Counted from the first letter of the stretch, positions 16,510 through 25,508 are shown. The stretch: 64,000 nt of DNA from an uncultured Oscillospiraceae bacterium (GCA_947630375.1 CANRHH010000003.1:1-64000), one strand, 5' to 3'. Notes: generated by a model from the letters alone, not told the origin. A program made the numbers and translations.

Positions 16510-16559
16510 TAACGCATTTAACGCAAATCTAACGCGCTAAATGCGTTAGATTTGCGTTA
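16510..16559. repeat. TAACGCA array, right block, as a 19-bp inverted repeat
   Basis: Five copies of the heptamer or a variant lie at 16510, 16519, 16530, 16542 and 16553, starting nine bases after the AlbA_2 stop codon. Most of the block is a perfect inverted repeat of 19-bp arms around seven bases. No T-run follows, so it is not a normal terminator. Confidence 0.8.
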
Positions 16560-16576
16560 AACGAAAACAAGAAACA

Positions 16577-16741
16577 GAGCAGGGCTGTTCCGGAAACCAG
16601 CTCCAGGCTCTTTCAGAGACAGCCCTGAAACAGATCAACGACAGGGAGTATGACACGGAGCTGAGAACAAGAGGCGTCGAAACGGTCTACAAGAACGGCG
16701 TCGCTTTCAGCGGGAAAAATGTAGAAGTTGCGGTGGGGTAG
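16577..16741 (+). pseudogene. 3' remnant of a PD-(D/E)XK AAA-ATPase-like gene, copy 1
   Basis: The frame ALSETALKQINDREY, then DTELRTRGVETVYKNG, VAFSGKNVEVAVG and a stop is the C-terminal end of the large gut-bacterial family with an AAA domain and a PD-(D/E)XK nuclease domain. The 5' part of the gene is missing. A diverged second copy is at 24783-24925. Confidence 0.6.
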
Positions 16742-16819
16742 ACGGAAGACCATCAAGCTGCGGGAAGCGGCTGATAGGTATGGCGTCCTATGGCCAGATG
16801 AGTTTTACATTGAGTTTCA

Positions 16820-18028
16820 TTATTGATTAGTTTCTGTGATTTTTTGTATTGCAAGAAACAGTTCATCAACAGTTTGAAACCGTTCTTTTCGGTTAGGATT
16901 TGTTCCCTTATACCAGAATTGTTTTATTTCGCCATCTTTTTGCTTGTTGATATTTGTTTTCCCCGTTAATATAAAATAGCACAGCCGTGTTAAGGCATAA
17001 GTTTCATGACACATTTCATATTTTCCAAATCCAACATGAATCAAATCAGGATCATTTAATGATCCTTTTAATTCTGTCTGCAAACTTGTTAAAGTGCTTT
17101 CCGGCGTCTTTACTAAGCCAAAGTCACCCACTTTAATAACTTCCACATCATCATAATGTTTGATGAATATGTTGGTTAAACTAATATCTCTATGTAATAA
17201 TCCTTTGCTATGAATATATTTTAGTCCCTGGCAAATCTGACGAATATATCCCTTCCGGGCAGCAAGGGTAAGTTTTGTATTATTCTTTAGAATAAACCTA
17301 TATATGTTTTCATCCATACTTTCCATCGTGTATTCTCTTTCAGATTCGTTGAAAGAATATACTTCAACTATGTATGGTGAGTGCAACGATTTTAAAACAT
17401 CAAATTCTTGCCTGAATCTGGCTAATTCTTTTTCATTCAAATCACGCTTTGCCCGTTTAAGCACCACAGGAATCTGGTAATTTGGATCTGTGTATCTGAA
17501 AACGGTTGCATAAGAACCCTCGCCAATTGCTTGTAAACTTGTGTAAATGTTTTGCTTATCCTGTGGCAAAGCGATACCTGTCTCTAATTCAAAGATAGGT
17601 TTCAATTCTTCGATCATAATCGGAGCAAAGCCCTCTGGAATATTACTTCCTCCACTCTTAGCAACAAATCTTCTGCAAATCCGTATGGTATCATCATAAT
17701 TTCTATTGCAGAATCTAAAAGCATATGCAGTAGATTTCAATTTGCTTCTTAACTGATCTATATCATTAATTAAACTTAAAAAATACCTGCTATCCTGCGC
17801 ATGAAAATAGCCTCCATTATATTGAACGGTTCCGTCCTCATCATATTCAATTCTTATATCTTGATTTATGACATTAAACCAACGATTTAATTGGGTATGA
17901 AAAGAAGCCAGCATTTTTCTTAAATATTCATTGGAAATAAAACTATATAATTCATATATATCCTCGAGAAAATTAATATCTTGTTCTGAAGATACTCGTT
18001 TTAAAAAAGCATCAATTTGCGTCGCCAA
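16820..18028 (-). CDS. Hanks-type serine/threonine protein kinase
   Basis: A 402-residue cytoplasmic protein with a TTG start, chosen because AAGGAGG lies seven bases before it. Residues 1-160 are a helical domain I do not recognise. The kinase domain follows with the glycine loop IGEGSYATVF (168-177), the ATP-binding lysine K191, HRDISLTN (279-286) and DFG (302-304), so it should be active. The usual APE segment is not obvious. There is no transmembrane or PASTA segment. It is the last gene on the strand of the restriction-modification operon, 113 bases after a small gene. Kinases accompany methyltransferases in Pgl and BREX type 2 defence, which suggests but does not prove a defence role. 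Confidence 0.85.
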   Translation of the reverse strand: MATQIDAFLKRVSSEQDINFLEDIYELYSFISNEYLRKMLASFHTQLNRWFNVINQDIRIEYDEDGTVQYNGGYFHAQDSRYFLSLINDIDQLRSKLKSTAYAFRFCNRNYDDTIRICRRFVAKSGGSNIPEGFAPIMIEELKPIFELETGIALPQDKQNIYTSLQAIGEGSYATVFRYTDPNYQIPVVLKRAKRDLNEKELARFRQEFDVLKSLHSPYIVEVYSFNESEREYTMESMDENIYRFILKNNTKLTLAARKGYIRQICQGLKYIHSKGLLHRDISLTNIFIKHYDDVEVIKVGDFGLVKTPESTLTSLQTELKGSLNDPDLIHVGFGKYEMCHETYALTRLCYFILTGKTNINKQKDGEIKQFWYKGTNPNRKERFQTVDELFLAIQKITETNQ

Positions 18029-18141
18029 TTATATGCCTCCTTATTATTCTTTTTGCGCGTAGCAAACATGGATTGTCAGGTTTTCATACAAACATTATTA
18101 ATAAGCAAGTAGCGCAATTCCCTGGTATCACCAAAGCCAGC

Positions 18142-18339
18142 TTATCCACCATAGAGCATATACTGCATTAGGCGTAACGCCGCAGCGACATCTACGGCTT
18201 GAAATAGTTCTCTTGCCAGCATTTCCTGTTGGGTAGGAGAGAGCGCCCGAATCGAATTAAGCGCAGTAAAGATGTCTTGCTTTGCTTTTTCGTATGGGTC
18301 AGTCGGCTCAATGCCCACCGTTGGTCTGACTGGGTACAT
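18142..18339 (-). CDS. Small hypothetical protein of the defence operon
   Basis: A 65-residue helical protein (YEKAKQDIFTALNSIRALSPTQQEML) with an AGAGGTGA ribosome site. I do not recognise it. It lies between the 211-residue gene and the kinase on the same strand, with gaps of 44 and 113 bases, so it could be a regulator or partner of the kinase. Confidence 0.6.
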   Translation of the reverse strand: MYPVRPTVGIEPTDPYEKAKQDIFTALNSIRALSPTQQEMLARELFQAVDVAAALRLMQYMLYGG

Positions 18340-18383
18340 ATCAGTTCACCTCTTTATAATTATATCGTTTAGGTTTTTCATCT

Positions 18384-19019
18384 TTACGGTAGAGGAAGAA
18401 CGTGCTGCCCGTTATGATATAGTTCTGGAATTGATCTGTATATGGCGAAATCCCGCAGACTGGAAGGAAAGAAATATTTCTTGTGGTCAATCATAGGTTC
18501 ATTGAGGTTGTAGAGCTCTTTACAGACAACAATTCTGAATTCTTTCTGATATGAAAAGTAAGGATGCTTAATAAACAGATTTTTTGGAGAATCATCCCCC
18601 ATCAGTTTTCCCATTTCGTCAAATGTGATGATATGATAATCCACCAGACCGCCGCAAACGCAATAGCCCTCGCTCAGCAGAGTTCTTAGCCGTTCTTCAA
18701 AGATATCAAATTTGAGAATAACAATATATCCGGTTTCACACTCAAAATCTTGTATGCATTTCTCGGAAATTATATATTGTCCGTCGACAATATCGTCCTC
18801 CCTAACTGCTGTCATACAATATATCGGACAATGACCATGCTTATAAACTTGAATCATTGAAGAAACCGCCGCTTCTCTTATATCATTTTGCCCGATTTTA
18901 CCTTTTTCCTCTTTATGATAATAATCTGCAGGCCGCATATAGAGTGTGCCATCCAACAATTGTTCGGCATACTTTTTATCCTTTACAAATTTAAGAAGAT
19001 ACTTAATTGCCGTTTCCAT
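18384..19019 (-). CDS. Hypothetical 211-residue protein of the defence operon
   Basis: The start METAIKYLLKF is preferred because AGAGGAGAG precedes it. The protein is soluble and begins with a segment AIKYLLKFVKDKKYAEQLLDGTLYMRPADYY seen in small proteins of restriction and phage-resistance loci (here given in two pieces: AIKYLLKFVKDKKYAEQ and LLDGTLYMRPADYYHKEE). I know no function for it. It begins 26 bases after the helicase-methyltransferase gene and is probably in the same transcript. Confidence 0.65.
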   Translation of the reverse strand: METAIKYLLKFVKDKKYAEQLLDGTLYMRPADYYHKEEKGKIGQNDIREAAVSSMIQVYKHGHCPIYCMTAVREDDIVDGQYIISEKCIQDFECETGYIVILKFDIFEERLRTLLSEGYCVCGGLVDYHIITFDEMGKLMGDDSPKNLFIKHPYFSYQKEFRIVVCKELYNLNEPMIDHKKYFFPSSLRDFAIYRSIPELYHNGQHVLPLP

Positions 19020-19045
19020 ATCTCTCCTCTGGTATAAGTATTGCC

Positions 19046-22000
19046 TCAATGAACCACATACTCCATTGGCCTTATCATTTTTTCAATCATCTGAATTTCT
19101 TCATTAGAGCAGTTGTAGCGTAAATATAACTCCTCATCTGTCCATGCTCTTGTATAGTCCAGGTATGGCACAAAACGAAAATTGTCTTTTGAAATTGCCA
19201 TGGATGTATATGTCTCATGCAGAAGAAAGCGCGGGAATTTTAGGGTCATGTATTTTGCAAAGTTTTCTGCTTCTGATAAGGTATCAAAGCAGGAGAGCAT
19301 GAGATAAGTATCTGTGAAAACTACACCCGGTCCGAAAACATGAACAGTTGTAATTGCCCGATAGCCAGTATTTATATCTACGCCAACTTCACCATTCCGT
19401 GGAACGCTTCGGCCAATAACGACCTTATACTTGTTAATAAACTCTTGCCCTTTAATCACTTTATCATTTTCGATATATGCCAATGCAAGCTGATTTCCTT
19501 TTTGGCTGCAAGCTAAAACCAATTGATGAGCCTCGTCCTGTTTTTCTTGTCCATGCTCATTAGTTGTAATTCCAAACACATTTCTGGGATAGACATACTG
19601 CTCCATCTTCTGATCGTCACTTGCAATTATCCGCTGCAATAAGTTTATCGACCCATTATTACGAATAAAAATATTAAATTCATTTAGCGCTCTGCGCTTT
19701 GAAACTCTCTTTCCTCCTTGAGCAGAAATAACCTCACAAGTACCTTCGTAGTCAATATCCCACAGAAAATAGTTTACACCGCCAGCGATATCAGCTCCCT
19801 TGAAACACTCAGCGCTGTCTGGGAAATCAACTATTTTTCTTATACGGGAATCGGATAACATCTCCGCCCGAAATTCATCCAATCCTTTGCCACCAACGAA
19901 CCACCGAGATGGCGTAATCATGGAAATGTAATGAGGCTGCATTTCCTTTGATTGGTTTACAAACAACTGATAAACAGGGCTGGAACTATTTCTATTGCCT
20001 CCATCCATCAGCTGATATGGCGGATTGCCCACTACGGCATCAAATTTCAAACGCTCACCCTCTTTCTTCCATGTCTCCGGATTGGTCAGCTTCCGCGCCA
20101 GGCGCTGCTTGTCCTCCATACGGTCAAGCAAATGGGGAATATAAATCGCATTGACCTCCGCGCCGGTGTAGCCCGCCAGCGTGCGCTTTGTAATGGCTAC
20201 GGCCATCGTGGTCTGGCACAGGACAAACAGATGGTCGCGAAGCGCCCGCTGCCACCAGACTTGCGCTTCCTCCAAGGTCATCTGCTCCTCGTCCTTCGGA
20301 AGCATCATGCGGTAAATGCTGTACGCCACATACAGCGGATAGAGGCCGGATTTGGAGTTCATCTCCAGAATACGGACCTTGTCGTTCAAAAATAGGTCGC
20401 TTGTGACCTCGCCCTGCTCGATCAGGCGCGGCACCTCCAGCAGTCCATCCTGCGCCGGGTAGCCCTCTTTATAGAAGTTGTAGCCGCCGATGGTATCGCC
20501 CATGTGCATATTCACCACGCGCCACGGGGTCAAGACGGTCTCTTTCGCGGGATTTTTGAAGTAGGTGAAGATCTCGGCGATCTTCATCACGCGGCGGGTG
20601 GGCATCAGCTCGTCCGCGGCCTTTGCCATGCGGCGGATACGCATCCCCGCGCCCTCGATCACATCCTCGTCGTAAAAGACCAGCAGCTTCAGGAAGAGGT
20701 TTTTGTCCACCTCCTTCGGCATGAACTCCTGCCAGGAGGCTGCGTCCACCTTATCCACAAATTCCGCCAGCCGGATGGACTCGTCAAAATCGGCGGCGGT
20801 GCCGAAGATCAGCAACGGAAGGCGAATGGAGACATTGCGCAGCAGGTCAAAAAGGCTCTGCTGCTGTTTCTTCATCGCCTTTTCCTTGTTCAGAGCCGCC
20901 TGCTCCTCCGGGGTCCGCTCCCGCTTGGGCTTGCGTTTGGCGTCCTGGGCTTTTTTGTATTCCTCCTGCGACAGTCCCTGCCGGTTCACATCCACCGCAG
21001 TCTGCTTTTTCGCCTGCTTCTGCGGGGTCAGCCGCTTCTTTAGAAGCTCCACCAGGTTCAGCTTCTCTTTGTCCATCACGATCCCGGCGTCGGCCTTGTA
21101 AATACTGTCGTCATCAAAGCCGCTCTTGATGGCGGAATCGACCGTGATCTTTTTGAGCTGCCGCATCATCTTCGGCACGTCGTAAGGCTCCATGCCGGTC
21201 TCAGCCTCGGCCAGCACCGGGCAGAAGTTCAGAAATTCACCCAGCGCCACCCGGCCCGCATCGTCCGTTCCCACAGCGGATCTTTTCAGCTGGTGGACAG
21301 CTGACAGCACCTTCAGCGCCCGGTCCGGGGCAAAGTCAAAGGCATAGCAGACCATCTTCTGCTTGCCGTCGATACTCCCGGCAGACTGGACGCGGAAAAT
21401 CGTCTGCATATATCCCGCCGCGCCGGTGCTGGAGGAGCCGGACAGGAGCATCACGCCCGTCCACTCCTTGACGGTGACGCCGGTGGTGAGCTTGCCGCAA
21501 GAGAGGGTGATAGTGCGGTCGTGGTTCTGGATGGCCTCCCGTACTTCCGCCAGAGCGTCATCGTAGGGTTTTTCCACATCTCCTTCACCGGCCACGTTGA
21601 CCACCTCATAGCCCTGAAAACCGGGATGCTTTTTCAGCATGGCGCTGAAGGCCCGCGCCTCTTTCACGCCGGGCAAGATCCAGAACGTATGGCGGAACAT
21701 ATCCCGATACGCAGGGGTAGAGAAGGGATAGTTGCTGTCGGGGCTGTCGGCGGAGATCAGGCTGAGGAACGCCCACACATCCCCCGCATGGACGAAATCG
21801 CCCACTTCCACGCCGGAGGGCAGCGTCTGGAAATCCCGCGTTGGGTCGCCGGTCCAGGTGCGGAAGAACTCCCGGAAATTGAAAGCGATGTTTTCGTCCT
21901 CATAGCGGTAGGACCCTGCCAGCTTGTTCCGCAGGTCAAAGGTGCAGATCCGCAACTCCGGCAGATCCGCATAGGGGTTGTGGTCGCCGGGATGCTGCTT

Positions 22001-23113
22001 TTCCCAGCGGAGCTTTGCCTGCTGTTCCATGACATAGTCCCACTGGAACACGTTTTCGTCGCTGTACTGACTGAGAAGATTGTAGGGCGTGCCGGAAAGT
22101 TGGAGCACCTTCTTCGGCTCTTTTCCGGCCTTCGGCTGCTCCAGCAGGTCCTGCACAGCTTTCCCCAACTCGGTCTGCGTTCCTTCGTGGGCCTCGTCAT
22201 AGATGATGAGGTCCCAATCCATGGCGAACACGGATTTGTTCTTGTTAAAGCCGCCTCCGGCCAGCGCGGACCCCCGCAAATCCTGCATGGACGCGAAATA
22301 CACGAAAGGCTTTCCGCTCTGGGCAAGTCTCTGTAAATTGCGGTCATTATCCGCGTCAATGCTGGCGTCCGCGTCGGTAAAACGGTCCCCGGTCAGAATA
22401 TTCTTCTTGGTGACAAACTCGCGGTCATCCTCAAAAATCTTATGAAAATCTGTCCGCCAGCCGTCGACCACAGCGGGACGGTGGGTGACGACAAGCACCT
22501 TTTGAAAGTTCATCTTTTTGACCAGTGCGTACGCTGTCACCGTCTTGCCGAAGCGCATTTTGCAGTCCCAGAGCATACGGTCCCCATGGGAAAAGACAGC
22601 CCTTGTCTTTTCCACGCATCTGCGCTGCTCTTCGCGCAGCGTGATTGGGGGCTCCTTGGAGGCCGTCTCCGCAGCGGTCAGGGACGTGCGCCTGTCTTTG
22701 ACCGCTTTTATGGCGGCTATTGCGGTAGGAAGATCGACCTTGTACCATTCGCTGTCTTTATCCGTGTCATAGAATTTATGTACGTCAAAGCCGGAACGGT
22801 CAAGCACCTCATGCACGTCATGGTCGCTGAACGAGCGGCTCTCCACCGTTCCGTCGGCCAAACGGACTTGTATACGGGCCAATTCCGTGTGGAGCAGATT
22901 GTAACGGACGAGCGCTGTTTTGGTGTACTGGTCAATACGCAGCTTTGCCTGGCTGTTCAATTCATCACAATTTGGAGGGAGTTGTTTATAACTGGAGGCG
23001 CTGTCAAAACGATGTTCTCCGATTTTCAGGTAGCCCCTGTGTGCTTCGTCGGGGATCTCGAAAATGTATATCAGATTGTACTGTACAGTCCCCTCGTATA
23101 CATCGTTGCTCAT
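19046..23113 (-). CDS. Fused nuclease-helicase-methyltransferase, single-chain restriction-modification enzyme
   Basis: A 1355-residue protein starting at MSNDVYEG, where AAAGGAGGC precedes the ATG. Order of parts: a GIY-YIG/T5orf172-like nuclease segment (NLIYIFEI, YLKIGEH, about 13-40), a superfamily 2 helicase with Walker A MRFGKT (about 186-191) and DEAH (306-309), a lysine-rich middle, an N6-adenine methyltransferase with motif I-like LEMNSKSGLYPLY and catalytic NPPY (1030-1033), and a C-terminal part likely to read the target. The plan resembles type ISP single-polypeptide enzymes. Its start overlaps the upstream gene by four bases. The nuclease assignment is the least certain part. Confidence 0.85.
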   Translation of the reverse strand: MSNDVYEGTVQYNLIYIFEIPDEAHRGYLKIGEHRFDSASSYKQLPPNCDELNSQAKLRIDQYTKTALVRYNLLHTELARIQVRLADGTVESRSFSDHDVHEVLDRSGFDVHKFYDTDKDSEWYKVDLPTAIAAIKAVKDRRTSLTAAETASKEPPITLREEQRRCVEKTRAVFSHGDRMLWDCKMRFGKTVTAYALVKKMNFQKVLVVTHRPAVVDGWRTDFHKIFEDDREFVTKKNILTGDRFTDADASIDADNDRNLQRLAQSGKPFVYFASMQDLRGSALAGGGFNKNKSVFAMDWDLIIYDEAHEGTQTELGKAVQDLLEQPKAGKEPKKVLQLSGTPYNLLSQYSDENVFQWDYVMEQQAKLRWEKQHPGDHNPYADLPELRICTFDLRNKLAGSYRYEDENIAFNFREFFRTWTGDPTRDFQTLPSGVEVGDFVHAGDVWAFLSLISADSPDSNYPFSTPAYRDMFRHTFWILPGVKEARAFSAMLKKHPGFQGYEVVNVAGEGDVEKPYDDALAEVREAIQNHDRTITLSCGKLTTGVTVKEWTGVMLLSGSSSTGAAGYMQTIFRVQSAGSIDGKQKMVCYAFDFAPDRALKVLSAVHQLKRSAVGTDDAGRVALGEFLNFCPVLAEAETGMEPYDVPKMMRQLKKITVDSAIKSGFDDDSIYKADAGIVMDKEKLNLVELLKKRLTPQKQAKKQTAVDVNRQGLSQEEYKKAQDAKRKPKRERTPEEQAALNKEKAMKKQQQSLFDLLRNVSIRLPLLIFGTAADFDESIRLAEFVDKVDAASWQEFMPKEVDKNLFLKLLVFYDEDVIEGAGMRIRRMAKAADELMPTRRVMKIAEIFTYFKNPAKETVLTPWRVVNMHMGDTIGGYNFYKEGYPAQDGLLEVPRLIEQGEVTSDLFLNDKVRILEMNSKSGLYPLYVAYSIYRMMLPKDEEQMTLEEAQVWWQRALRDHLFVLCQTTMAVAITKRTLAGYTGAEVNAIYIPHLLDRMEDKQRLARKLTNPETWKKEGERLKFDAVVGNPPYQLMDGGNRNSSSPVYQLFVNQSKEMQPHYISMITPSRWFVGGKGLDEFRAEMLSDSRIRKIVDFPDSAECFKGADIAGGVNYFLWDIDYEGTCEVISAQGGKRVSKRRALNEFNIFIRNNGSINLLQRIIASDDQKMEQYVYPRNVFGITTNEHGQEKQDEAHQLVLACSQKGNQLALAYIENDKVIKGQEFINKYKVVIGRSVPRNGEVGVDINTGYRAITTVHVFGPGVVFTDTYLMLSCFDTLSEAENFAKYMTLKFPRFLLHETYTSMAISKDNFRFVPYLDYTRAWTDEELYLRYNCSNEEIQMIEKMIRPMEYVVH

Positions 23114-24123
23114 GGTCTGCCTCCTTTCATCATGGATAAAAAGGTCTGGCTGCATTCAGAACGCCAGTCCATAATCCTGCAATAGACGCCGGTGTGGCGG
23201 CGGATATCCCCAGTGGCGCAGCCGGGGCATTGCGTGGAGCCGTCCTCGCACAATCCATCATTGTCAAACAGAGAAAACTGCTGGCTTTCCACCGGCCTGC
23301 AGCTCCCTGGGACCACGCATTTCAGTCCATCCATCTGCCAGATGTTCCACGAAATGATATGGGCAATCTTTCTCAGGAGTGGGACATCGGGCATCTGCCG
23401 GAACCGCTCACAGTAATACTCTATATAGGAGTACAACAGATTTTCCCGTGCCAAGAGGAGACTGTCTCCCTGATACTCAAATCCGTAGATGCTTTCAAAA
23501 GCTCTCTGCGCCCATATTAACCAGTCCTCGGGAGTGCCTGTATTCTCTCTTACGATGCGCATTTTGCGGTCAAGAAGCCCGATCCGACGCACAAGGGGGA
23601 TCTTTTCCCCTGTCACCGTATCATAGCGGCTGACAAGATAGGGAGCCTCCCCGCAGGTTATTTCAAGCCTCTGCGCGTCAACATAGGCTTTCCAGTCTTT
23701 TTCACATCCATCAAAGGAGATAGGACCGGCAGTGACTTCCCAGCTATCCGCGCTTTCAGTATTAAAGACGTTCTCCCGCCCGAACCACTGCTGGTCCACC
23801 AGATTGTTCTGCTTGTTGCAGATCCAGGAGGGCGTAAACACCTCCGCCTTGTCTCTCGTCCTGCCGATACGGGCGGACTGGGTCTTTGTGATGCGGGGCT
23901 GGATCAACGCCGCATAGTTTCCCGTGACAAGCTCCGGCGTGATCTCACAAAACTCTCCAAATTCCGGGCCGTAGGAAACGTAGTCTGTTGTCGCCCACAG
24001 AATGTTTTTTCCCGTTGTGCGGTCGCGGAGCAGGATGTTCAACAGCTCTCCGTCCAAAGAACGGACAGAGTCCTCCAATATGTCAATACCCTGCGCTAAG
24101 TTGGTTGGGGATTGAGACATCAT
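23110..24123 (-). CDS. Restriction-modification partner subunit (type called subunit M)
   Basis: A 337-residue protein starting at MMSQSPTNL with GGAGGAGGATG before it. The segments LRDRTTGKNILWATTDY, KAEVFTPSWICNKQNN, ITCGEAPYLVSRYD and IISWNIWQMDG are typical of a family annotated as restriction endonuclease subunit M, encoded directly before helicase-methyltransferase fusions. It contains FTPSWI but no complete catalytic NPPY, so catalysis probably rests with the partner. The stop overlaps the next start as ATGA, implying coupled translation. The N-terminal extension available to 24303 has no family character. Confidence 0.8.
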   Translation of the reverse strand: MMSQSPTNLAQGIDILEDSVRSLDGELLNILLRDRTTGKNILWATTDYVSYGPEFGEFCEITPELVTGNYAALIQPRITKTQSARIGRTRDKAEVFTPSWICNKQNNLVDQQWFGRENVFNTESADSWEVTAGPISFDGCEKDWKAYVDAQRLEITCGEAPYLVSRYDTVTGEKIPLVRRIGLLDRKMRIVRENTGTPEDWLIWAQRAFESIYGFEYQGDSLLLARENLLYSYIEYYCERFRQMPDVPLLRKIAHIISWNIWQMDGLKCVVPGSCRPVESQQFSLFDNDGLCEDGSTQCPGCATGDIRRHTGVYCRIMDWRSECSQTFLSMMKGGRP

Positions 24124-24159
24124 ATTTTCGCATCCTCCTCCGCTGCATAGTCTATGACA

Positions 24160-24188
24160 ATTATACTTGAAATCAGCCCTACAATCAA
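24160..24188 (-). promoter_or_regulatory. Promoter of the restriction-modification operon
   Basis: On the minus strand TTGATT, 17 bases, TATAAT, 37 bases before the start of the first gene. Confidence 0.65.
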
Positions 24189-24268
24189 GCGCTGGCCAAA
24201 AATTAGGAGATAAAGGGTGAAAAAAGAAATAAGCTGTCGCAATTCTCCGACAGTTTATTTTGCACCTA

Positions 24269-24297
24269 TTGCACACAAATTCGGAACGGTGTATAAT
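24269..24297 (+). promoter_or_regulatory. Promoter facing right before two small genes
   Basis: TTGCAC, 17 bases, TATAAT, diverging from the restriction operon promoter. A GGAGGGTG ribosome site follows at 24308. Confidence 0.65.
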
Positions 24298-24320
24298 AAC
24301 CATAAAGGAGGGTGAAATGT

Positions 24321-24386
24321 ATGGTAGTATTCTTTATTTTGCTTTTGCCCATCATGATCATCTTAGACTGTGCCAGACGCTCTTGA
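24321..24386 (+). CDS. Possible 21-residue hydrophobic peptide
   Basis: The ATG follows GGAGGGTGAAATGT and a consensus-like promoter. The peptide is mostly one membrane segment, VVFFILLLPIMIIL, ending in DCARRS. Size and form resemble type I toxins or small membrane peptides, but there is no proof of expression and no antisense RNA was identified. Its last 15 bases are part of a 17-base repeat found again at 29796. Confidence 0.4.
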   Translation: MVVFFILLLPIMIILDCARRS

Positions 24387-24412
24387 ACCACCAATCGACT
24401 GAAAGGAGTACC

Positions 24413-24637
24413 ATGGAAAAGTTCATCCCTTACGAGAAGCTCTCGAAAAAGAAGAAACGGGAGCTTGACGCAAAGAGGCGCGGCACCTGGGCCATTGACC
24501 CGACGGTACGCAAGCCCGCAAATCCGAAAGCATACAACAGAAAAACGGCACAGAAATGGAGAAATGATGATCCCTTTCTGTGCCGCTTTCTTCCTGACCA
24601 TATGAGAAATTACCTGTTCCTGCCTCTCTCCTGTTAA
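24413..24637 (+). CDS. Small basic protein of gut mobile elements
   Basis: A 74-residue protein starting MEKFIPYEKLSKKKKREL after AAAGGAG. The conserved part runs through RRGTWAIDPTVRKPANPKAYNRK, which I know as a recurrent small protein of clostridial elements (quoted here as TWAIDPTVRKPANPKAYN). The last 20 residues differ from that pattern and may be a frame-changed end. Function is unknown. Confidence 0.5.
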   Translation: MEKFIPYEKLSKKKKRELDAKRRGTWAIDPTVRKPANPKAYNRKTAQKWRNDDPFLCRFLPDHMRNYLFLPLSC

Positions 24638-24782
24638 GCGAAATGATGGAGAGAACAGACTTTTGACAGACGCATCGACCAAAAGAGAAAAATGCCGATT
24701 TACAAAGTCCCCTATGCCGCCTTTGTAGTTGCTTGCGGGAAAAGTTTCAGCCAATACCCCGTCCCAGACTGTCCTGCTGCAC

Positions 24783-24925
24783 ACAGAGCAGGGCTGCTCC
24801 GAAAACCAGATCCAGGCTCTTTAAAAGACGGCCCCGAAGCAGATCAATGACAGGGAATATGACACAGAGCTGAGAGCAAGAGACGTTGAAACAATCAAAA
24901 AGTACAGCAACGCCTTATTTTCTTC
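24783..24925 (+). pseudogene. 3' remnant of a PD-(D/E)XK AAA-ATPase-like gene, copy 2
   Basis: This segment aligns with 16577-16690 at roughly four of five bases, but has in-frame stops. The readable part KQINDREYDTELRARDVET is the same C-terminal motif. With copy 1 it brackets the restriction-modification and kinase genes. Confidence 0.55.
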
Positions 24926-25085
24926 TTGATGCTTTTCCCTAAAAAACGAGCGTTGATAACTCCTTACAAAATCGAAGCAAAATACTGGCATCTATCATAA
25001 TGTAAACGACAGCGGGTGGCCTTGCGCCATCCGCTGTGCGTTATAAGGCAGATTTAGTCCGGATAAAAGGCGATGGTTCCTTGAA
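24926..25085. other. Non-coding spacer with a hairpin
   Basis: No gene is visible. A hairpin CAGCGG-TGG/CCA-CCGCTG at 25012-25038 lies beyond the end of the Avs-like gene pair and may stop it, though no T-run is seen. Confidence 0.4.
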
Positions 25086-25508
25086 TTATCCAAAGGTTTG
25101 GAACACCTCATAAATCGCATTTAAGCAATCGGTTGCTGTTAATCCATTGCCGTTTTCAAAAAACACCGATGCTTCAGCTCTGTTTTTACAGGCTGTCTGA
25201 CTGGATATTTCCTCATCAAAAATACCTTGGAGTTCATCTGAGTCTTCCCTGGGAAGGCCTAATGCGTTCCTCCAATATTTCACAAAATGTTTTCTAAAGG
25301 AATCATAATCAGAATAAAGCCCGGCTGGATTTTCTGCATTATAGTTTGCTGGTTGAAAAAGAGTTCCTATCTCGCATATGTAACCGTGTACAAGGTCTTC
25401 TTTTCCTCTGACATGAGATATGATCTTCATTGTTGAATAAACATCAACATTAAATTTTGCCAGCATATAGTTTTGAAACTGATTTCCTGGAATATAGAAT
25501 TGCTGCAT
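25086..25508 (-). CDS. Partner protein encoded after the Avs-like gene
   Basis: A 140-residue soluble protein starting MQQFYIPGNQFQNYMLAKF with GAGGAGG before the ATG. It includes YSTMKIISHVRGKEDLVHGYICEIG and YDSFRKHFVKYWRNALGLP, which I do not recognise. It lies 190 bases after the large ATPase gene on the same strand and probably belongs to it, as small accessory genes often do in defence loci. The longer frame to 25793 has no ribosome site. Confidence 0.6.
   Translation of the reverse strand: MQQFYIPGNQFQNYMLAKFNVDVYSTMKIISHVRGKEDLVHGYICEIGTLFQPANYNAENPAGLYSDYDSFRKHFVKYWRNALGLPREDSDELQGIFDEEISSQTACKNRAEASVFFENGNGLTATDCLNAIYEVFQTFG

Noticed and set aside
23114..23155. 14-residue N-terminal extension of the helicase-methyltransferase
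   Set aside because: The ribosome site AAAGGAGGC points to the ATG at 23113, which also gives the ATGA overlap.
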